Positions 22,536-64,000 of a stretch of 64,000 nucleotides of DNA are shown here, in pieces (position 1 is the first letter of the stretch; each line of letters starts with the position of its first letter). Below the pieces are notes generated by a model, which was not told the origin of the DNA, made no database searches, and saw only the letters and a list, made by a program, of their open reading frames with translations. The stretch spans positions 1,116,001-1,180,000 of the forward strand of contig JAGFBZ010000693.1 of NCBI GenBank assembly GCA_018398805.1, given 5' to 3'. The stretch is from Hirundichthys speculiger. Lineage: Eukaryota > Chordata > Actinopteri > Beloniformes > Exocoetidae. The translations under genes were made by a program, and so were the position numbers.

Positions 22536-24302
22536 ACGAGTTAGGAAAGGGTAGGTAAGTCTTTTCATGTAGCTGTTTCCTCAGTTCCAGGGGTTTTCTT
22601 TCTGTGAAAACCTGTTTCAGGAATATTTTGTAGAGTCTGGACTGCTGGTGAACTGTAGCGGCACCGCCACAAATATTAACTTCATAAATGATTGTTCAGG
22701 GAACAGTCTTTCTTGAGTTCTAACCACAAAATCCAGCATCAAAAGTTTACAAATGAAAATTTAAACAAGCCTGAAGCATAATAGAGACAAGTCCTCTGGA
22801 CTGAGAACGCAACAGATGATAGAATACAAAAGAAACCTGAGGTTGCAACAAGCAAATAAATGTTTGGAAGTAAAAGGATGCAGCATTTTTAAAATGAATC
22901 CTTCTGTTGAGTAAAAGCATCAGTCCATCCATCCCTCCATTTTCCACGGCTGCTTTGATCTCATTCTGGCTCGTGAGAGTCTGTTCAAACCTACCCTATC
23001 CCAGTTGCCAGGGCATGGTGTGCTCATCTGTGCCAGTCACACAGAACACATTTCCCCGTTGAAAGCAAACGCCACACTTTCCACACATACATTTGTACAA
23101 AGACTGATGATGGAAAAAAATGACCATTGATCCTAAGAACACCTAAGAATCTCCAATGAGGTACAACAAAAGACACGAGCTAAAGGTTCTGCCGTGGCCT
23201 TCACTCAGTCCCACCTGAATATCATTGTAAGATGTTGCTGTGAGGATCTCATGCAGTGACCTTTTGATAGACCTCAAAAAGATAGTACAAATGAGACAGC
23301 CCAAAAACTTTCTCTGAATAGAGGCCTTTTTTTAATCAGTTGAGGAGCATCAGTTAATTGACACTCAGCTGGCTACAAAAAAGCTCTTGCTTTTGGATTA
23401 TCCATTTTTTTTTGATACATTGAAACATTAAAGGATGGAAACTAATAACAATATATCAAATATAAATAAATGGTCTCATCTTAAATTTTATTTGCATTGA
23501 AAATCTACTCCTCTCATAGTTGCCAATGCAGAAATAAAGACAGTGATGATGAGTACTGTTAGGGTTATATTGAAATAAATACATGGCTGAGAGTACATAT
23601 CAATATGTGATTTAGCTTACATATTAATTAATACATGGTTACAAGTTTCATATTGCACAATTACCACTTTATGCAAAACAACAGGCAGAGTAAACTGTTG
23701 CTCTCATTTTTTTTTTGTGCTCATTTTATGCAGTTACACCTACTTATGATGTTGGACTGTTGCATGCCACTCAACAATTTTATGTACAACAGTCAATATT
23801 GCAACAGTGACTCATTAAGTAATCTGTTAATGTTATAGTTTGTCTGAATTTGTGTGGCATGTGACATTTTCTGTTTGTGTGATTCCAGAGCCAGAGATGA
23901 GGCAGGACTCCAGAGCAGGAAATGTGAGAAGACAGACACCCGTCCGAGAGAAAGGTCTGCATGCTTGAAAAACTTATCACACAGAGTGACAAAAATGAAT
24001 AATGGATAAACCGTTGCTCTCTACTGCAGTTACCGGGCTTCAGTCACAACACTGAGTTTGAACAAAAACATTTTATGAGTGTGTGTTTGTTTTCAATAAC
24101 AGTGAAGGACCCCAGCCCTGAGGAGTTGTTGAGACAGCTGCAGGAAGAGAGGACCTGTAAAGTATGCATGGACAAGTTGGTGTCCATCGTCTTCATCCCC
24201 TGTGGTCACCTGGTGGTTTGTGGTGATTGTGCTGCCAGTCTGCGTCACTGCCCCATCTGCAGAGCTGTCATCAGGGGCAGCGTTCGTGCTTTTATGTCTT
24301 AA
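18909..24302 (+). CDS. birc7: BIR-BIR-UBA-RING inhibitor of apoptosis, livin orthologue (seven coding exons)
   Basis: Predicted E3 ubiquitin ligase and caspase/IAP-antagonist-binding protein. Exons 18909-19401, 19978-20077, 20599-20680, 20800-20845, 21940-22149, 23889-23954 and 24103-24302 join in frame to 398 residues. BIR1 covers about residues 18-88 (zinc ligands C57, C60, H77, C84). BIR2 covers about 137-205 (C172, C175, H192, C199), with groove residues D186 and W195 equivalent to XIAP E314/W323. The UBA is about 253-300 and the C3HC4 RING 351-385, ending RAFMS like XIAP KIFMS. Human livin has one BIR and no UBA, so this is a more complete IAP. The symbol rests mainly on synteny between ythdf1 and nkain4. 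The start is ATG 18909 or 18912; an upstream non-coding exon is likely because a TTACTTCAG acceptor ends at 18907. Confidence 0.9.
19978..20077 (+). CDS. birc7: birc7 coding exon 2: zinc-binding core of BIR2
   Basis: Encodes [18 protein letters not shown] and [15 protein letters not shown], the type II BIR core with the peptide-groove D and W. It runs from an ATCACAG acceptor to a GTAACA donor and is 100 nt long. Confidence 0.9.
20599..20680 (+). CDS. birc7: birc7 coding exon 3: end of BIR2
   Basis: Encodes [18 protein letters not shown] and a short tail ending GDTV. The last zinc ligand, C199, and the FLI..KGQE-like helix are typical of cIAP and XIAP BIR ends. It has a TTTCTCAG acceptor and a GTGAGA donor and ends in phase 0. 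Confidence 0.88.
20800..20845 (+). CDS. birc7: birc7 coding exon 4: linker
   Basis: A 46-nt exon encoding [15 protein letters not shown] plus one base, with a TTTTCCAG acceptor and a GTAAGT donor. Its phase-1 end matches the start of the UBA exon at 21940 exactly, which supports direct joining. Confidence 0.75.
20964..21328. mobile_element. MITE in birc7 intron, TATACAGTCATG ends
   Basis: The left end reads TATACAGTCATGTAAAAAAAG and the right end, on the other strand, TATACAGTCATGTGAAAAAG. These are inverted termini about 365 bp apart in a birc7 intron. TA-rich ends suggest a Tc1/mariner-type non-autonomous element. It contains a splice-site-flanked pseudo-exon at 21153-21223. Confidence 0.65.
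21940..22149 (+). CDS. birc7: birc7 coding exon 5: UBA domain
   Basis: Encodes [19 protein letters not shown] followed by [20 protein letters not shown] and [11 protein letters not shown], a UBA fold like those of cIAP1/2 and XIAP (the MGF loop is diagnostic). It binds ubiquitin in related IAPs. The acceptor is CAG before 21940 (an AAG three bases earlier is possible) and the donor is GTAACA. It ends in phase 1. Confidence 0.88.
22505..22532. repeat. Poly-T tract
   Basis: A run of 28 T in a birc7 intron. Confidence 0.9.
22920..23165. mobile_element. Degenerate interspersed repeat in birc7 intron
   Basis: Begins CATCCATCCCTCCATTTTCC and continues with ACCCTATCCCAGTTGCCAGG and TCCTAAGAACACCTAAGAATC. 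The arrangement resembles the common fish repeat that starts at a (CATC)n tract and has a TATCCCAG motif. Boundaries are approximate. Confidence 0.4.
23889..23954 (+). CDS. birc7: birc7 coding exon 6: UBA-RING linker
   Basis: A 66-nt exon encoding [19 protein letters not shown] and REK, a basic linker. It has a TTCCAG acceptor and a GTCTGC donor, and both borders are phase 1, so skipping would keep the frame. Confidence 0.8.
24103..24302 (+). CDS. birc7: birc7 last coding exon: RING domain
   Basis: Encodes [20 protein letters not shown] and the rest of a C3HC4 RING (C351, C354, C366, H368, C372, C375, C382, C385), ending AFMS and TAA. The ELLRQLQEE helix and the hydrophobic C-terminal tail are shared by IAP RINGs that dimerise and recruit E2 enzymes. 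Confidence 0.95.
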
Positions 24303-24388
24303 GGTTGTAGTGAAAAGCCATCGCTATACAGGTGTTGCCCAGATGCCCTTGAGTTTCTGCTGCCTTTAAATTCTCCTAAACTGATGAA

Positions 24389-24394
24389 AATAAA
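24389..24394 (+). terminator. birc7: birc7 polyadenylation signal
   Basis: AATAAA lies 87 bases after the stop, followed by a GT/T-rich stretch (GCTTGCTTTGTCAGTTT). This would give a very short 3' UTR of about 110 bases. Confidence 0.7.
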
Positions 24395-24490
24395 GAGTGC
24401 AGACTGCTTGCTTTGTCAGTTTAAAATTCATTTTATATAACAAACATTTAAAGTGTTACATATGCATTTTCATTCTTATACTTTTGTGTT

Positions 24491-24494
<4 letters not shown>

Positions 24495-24563
<69 letters not shown>
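24495..24563. repeat. (AT)n microsatellite
   Basis: About 34 AT units directly abut the left end of a hAT-like element. Confidence 0.95.
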
Positions 24564-26148
<1,585 letters not shown>

Positions 26149-26150
<2 letters not shown>

Positions 26151-26193
26151 TATATATATATATATGTGTGTGTGTGTTTTTGTGTGTGTGTGT
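26149..26193. repeat. (TA)n(TG)n microsatellite
   Basis: A short compound dinucleotide tract next to the MITE. Confidence 0.9.
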
Positions 26194-26228
26194 AAAGTTA
26201 AATGACACACAATCATAAAAAGTATTTC

Positions 26229-26236
26229 TTTTTATT
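26229..26236 (-). terminator. nkain4: Candidate nkain4 polyadenylation signal
   Basis: The minus strand reads CTAATAAAAAG. It is the last good AATAAA before the transposon-filled spacer, so a 3' UTR of about 2.2 kb is possible (26.2-28.5 kb). A TTTTATTATT tract near 27225 is an alternative. Confidence 0.3.
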
Positions 26237-26239
26237 AGC

Positions 26240-28460
26240 AAACACCTATTTTACATGAGAACAGTTTTGGATGAATACGAGTAAACAATCAGGTAAGATG
26301 TGGTTGGAACGACACAGAATTAAAAAAGAAAAAGACAATCATTGAATATTGCATCCCTTTCAAAAAATAATACAATATGAAAAAGAAAGAGTGGAATCTT
26401 TTTAAATGGAGGCTCGCACATTCACATCCATGACAAGTTTTAAGTAAAATCAGTCATCAGAGCTCTGGAAAAGCCTTTATTGCAGAGAAAGACTACTTTT
26501 TACACATGAATAGCATTTTATTACTATTACTGATTATGTTCCAGTATGAGGTTTTTCTAATTGGGTTACTTTGCAAAGTGTGAGTAAACTTTTATTTGTA
26601 ATAATACACTTGTATTACTGCATCACTGAAACAGAGATGTCACAAATCAAAACCAAACTGTTTACTTTATTCACTTTGAAGAGGGCAAGGAGAAATGACT
26701 GTTTGATTTTTCAGTATTATGCCAGTTTACAGTCTACCTCTCTGGCAGTGAAGTACGCTTAAGATCGCAGAAGAACCAGTCACTCAACACATAAAGGAAA
26801 AAAGACAAAAATTACTAAGGACAACATGCACAGAAAGCAGCTACACATATTTAAATTAAAAAAGTAAAGAAAAGTATTGTAACTGAACAACTTATATCCT
26901 GAAAGATTTCCAGTTTCAAACTTCACAGATAACCTCACATTACAGCTCAAACAGCAGCGTTTTTGCATTTTGTACATCAACATTTTGAACACTAGAGGGC
27001 AATAGTGATTCACATAAACAAATGTATTGGAGGCTCTGACTATATGACTCATCCATTCAAAATGTATAGAAGAAATTACCCATGTGTACTCACGTTTGCT
27101 GAGAAAAAGTTGAAAGGATGCTGATCAGAATGAAAGACACAAGTCAGGAGACTCATTTACTTATAATTTAACAAAGTCTAAAATAGCCAGTCATAGACAC
27201 AAGTTTTGTGATTTTTTTTCTTTTTTATTATTTAATGCTATACATATAATTACAATACAAACCTTGTTTAAAACATGCTACAATCAATCACAGCTGAGGT
27301 TATCACAATTTAAGGAAAGAAAATTTCAACTGCTGACCTGACAGTGATCTACTCAGGTATAGGTGCGCTACTTCTATACCTACTGTATGTCCATTCCCAA
27401 ACAGCTGCAGCACTGCTGAGTGCAATATGAAAAGTATAATAATTTACAATAATTTTCCATTGATCCACCCAGACCTTGTTTCAAGAGCACAACCACCACC
27501 ACCCCTCACCCCACTCAAAGACCAACCCCCATCCACCCGCCCCACCCTCGCACCCGAGTTAAAAATATGTTGTAATGTGTGTAAATGTGCACCCTTGCCA
27601 GAGCTGTCAGCTGTTAAAGGAGAATTCTTGAAGTGAAAACAAAGCTTTCAACTCATCTTCTAAAACAAACACTTGACACCTCAGAAATACTGACTTTGCT
27701 GTTGGTGAAAACAGTCACAATAATAAGACTCCAGAAATAAAAGGGACACTTGCAACACATTGCTCATGTCTGAGCAACTCTTGCAGGCTAACACTTTTGC
27801 ATTTTTGATCATTCGCATTTCAAAGTCTGAGCTTCACTATTTACATGTTCCTATTTTTGGCAGATGCCCCCGTAGGTTTGGTGCTTTTGTTCTTTCCCTA
27901 CCTTCAACATCTACACTCCCCTGCTTCTTCCTGCTTTTTTTCTGTATTTTTGTACACGCATACTAAAGTAAACAGGCAGCACACAATAGCCCGTTCCACA
28001 GATTCCACTGTAATTCCGCCCCATGGCCAGGATCTCAACCAAACCAGCAATAATATGCTAAATCAGAGTCTTCTAAGTCTGAGAATGCTGGGCACTCCAT
28101 GATTACATACACAATGTATTCATTAGCTTTACATGATCTACACAGTTGGGGAGTATTAGCCCATGGTAAAATTAATTTAATGGTACTTCAATGCAAACAA
28201 ATACCTCCAAATGCACTCTTTGTTACGTTGTAATTCACAAAAATCCCATCACAATGGGTTCTTACTGAGAGACACAGGCTTTCTGGTAAGCACACCAGTA
28301 AATGACATGTTTAAAGTACTGGACTCACAAAGGGGAGGAACATCTGTTGTTCCAAAGTGCAGTAAGATGTTTGTGAGAAATCAGCCGTTTTGCCTCCATG
28401 GAAATTCACTGTATCACCTCCCTCGCTGCTTTTTTGTTTGTTTTTGTTTTTTTGCTTTTT
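26240..28460 (-). other. nkain4: Probable nkain4 3' UTR or downstream flank
   Basis: No protein-coding potential is evident and no complete transposon was seen, unlike the DNA on either side. Its position directly downstream of the last nkain4 exon suggests a long 3' UTR. Confidence 0.4.
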
Positions 28461-28468
28461 TTTTCTAT

Positions 28469-62829
<34,361 letters not shown>

Positions 62830-62844
62830 TTATCCCATATATAT

Positions 62845-62999
62845 ACAGTGATCCCTTATTTTTCGCGGTTAATGGGGACCAGCGCCCCACCATGAAAATC
62901 AAAATCCGCGAAGGAGCCGGAGCCCCCCGAGCCTCAATAATGTGTTTAAAATATGTTTTAAAAACCCCCAAAAAATAGCGAGGCACTGCAGCGAAACAA
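62845..62999. mobile_element. MITE fragment with CAGTGATCCCTTATTTTTCG end
   Basis: One end reads ACAGTGATCCCTTATTTTTC, then GCGGTTAATGGGGACC and AAATCCGCGAAGGAGCC. I recognise this as a mariner-like MITE type common in fish. The opposite end is unclear. Confidence 0.45.
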
Positions 63000-63324
63000 G
63001 ACAAAGGCTCAACTGTGGTCTTTCTGTTACCTTCACAGCCTCTGGTCTCTGAACCATAGTAAAGAAACCGCTAGTATTGTGCTATTTTTGGCTCGTAATT
63101 AGCGGCTAACACGCTAACAACAACAAAAGAAAGAGTCCGGTTTTCTCTACATGGAATGGGCACTTTATTCTGGCACTGCAGGAACTTGTAATATCACACA
63201 GGTTGTATTGTTCAGCTGTTGTTGTTGGTTAACAGAGAATGTAAATCTATACACGCTGGGCTGCTGTTTATGCTCACTCCACTTTTCATCTAACCCTGTT
63301 TTCATTCTGCCGTCCCACGACACA

Positions 63325-63340
63325 CACACACACACACCAT
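63325..63340. repeat. Short (CA)n tract
   Basis: About eight CA units. Confidence 0.8.
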
Positions 63341-63487
63341 TACCCATAAGGCCACCTTCTTAAAGGGGCCGGGCTGGCTCACAACATTTCTTCTCTGTGA
63401 GAGAACGCGCACAACATCCTGTGATGTTTCTGCGTTTTTTTACAGTTTTTTTACAGTTCAACTTTTGAGTTCAACTTGTCATAAACT

Positions 63488-64000
63488 TGTTATAAATAAC
63501 CTTGTTTCTTCTTTAATCCTCCGTCTGGGAGAACTTTAAAATAAAAATGTCCATGTAAAAGTTCTGTAACTTTATCAATCTGTAATTATCCGTAATTATC
63601 TGTAATTTTCCATTTTCAATAGTCAATCAAAACTTAAAAAAAATTAAAAAGTGGCTTTTTATTTAGTTTTTCATTTTTTAATCTAACACAAAAAAAAAAC
63701 AAAAAAATGCCTGTTATTTTATATTTCAATTTTAGAAAACGGGCCACGGGACTTTTTTTTTTTATTAATATTTAATTGTCTGGTTTACGTGACTTGGAAA
63801 TGTCTTTGATTCTATATTTTTAATAGATATTTTATTCTAGAAGTCATATCCTCAAAAATGGGGGTCGTTTTATAATGGACTGGACTTTCTGTTGTCATTA
63901 CACATCTCTGCCACTAGATGGAGCTGCACTGAAGTAACCAGCTAGAAAATAGCACAACAGTGAATGCATGAAGAAGATGTGATGTAAAATGGAGAAATGA
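63488..64000 (-). mobile_element. hAT GGGCTGGGC-family copy 3, running off the window
   Basis: Shares AAATAACCTTGTTTCT, TCCTCCGTCTGGGAGAACTT, ACTGGACTTTCTGTTGTCAT and CACTAGATGGAGCTGCACTG with the copies at 24.6 and 58.6 kb, in the same orientation as the former. The left end is eroded and the right end is beyond the window. Confidence 0.75.

Noticed and set aside
24355..24365. A miR-124 seed match (TGCCTT) in the short birc7 3' UTR, suggesting local regulation by mir-124-3.
   Set aside because: Only a 6-mer, expected by chance every few kb; better 7-8-mer matches found nearby (for example near 30764) are intronic.

Overview
The window is vertebrate nuclear DNA, almost certainly from a teleost fish. 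It has widely spaced exons with GT/AG borders, long introns full of degenerate transposons, long (TA)n, (CA)n and (CTTT)n tracts, and fish-type LINEs with (ATCC)n tails. The gene order mir-124-3 / ythdf1 / birc7 / nkain4 matches the human 20q13.33 order MIR124-3 / YTHDF1 / BIRC7 / NKAIN4. The orthologue calls therefore rest on both protein features and synteny.

Layout. (1) 1-6.1 kb: the mir-124-3 locus on the + strand. A CpG-rich, CRE- and CCAAT-bearing candidate promoter lies near 2.87-3.0 kb and the hairpin at 4001-4068. A REST/NRSF (RE1)-like site lies about 2 kb downstream at 6102-6122. (2) About 6.6-15.7 kb: ythdf1 on the - strand, a YTH-domain m6A reader. Six coding exons give a 617-residue model that includes a 45-nt in-frame cassette exon near the C-terminus. 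(3) 18.9-24.4 kb: birc7 (livin) on the + strand. Seven coding exons give a 398-residue BIR-BIR-UBA-RING protein. (4) 24.5-26.2 kb: the convergent birc7/nkain4 spacer, filled by a decayed hAT-like element, a 368-bp MITE and long TA tracts. (5) About 26.2-64 kb: the 3' part of nkain4 on the - strand (four clear coding exons plus one doubtful terminal exon). Its first exons lie beyond the right edge. Its introns carry most of the transposons.

Transposon content is dominated by hAT-type non-autonomous elements, recognised from TAGGG-type inverted ends and 8-bp target duplications. There are at least three families: a BED-finger family with two inverted copies in one nkain4 intron, a GGGCTGGGC family with three copies, and a 622-bp element carrying a MADF-like ORF and a hAT-transposase-like remnant. 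A 5'-truncated LINE at 56.6-61.1 kb is interrupted by a solo LTR, itself interrupted by a hAT element, and by a separate element of about 0.9 kb.

No operon-like or prokaryote-like system is present. The genes are independent: a neuronal microRNA, an m6A reader, an inhibitor-of-apoptosis ubiquitin ligase and a Na,K-ATPase-interacting membrane protein. Their proximity is ancestral synteny, and I see no evidence of a shared pathway. The most interesting items are the RE1-like site by mir-124-3, the ythdf1 cassette exon, the two-BIR UBA-containing livin, the MADF/hAT element and the inverted hAT pair.
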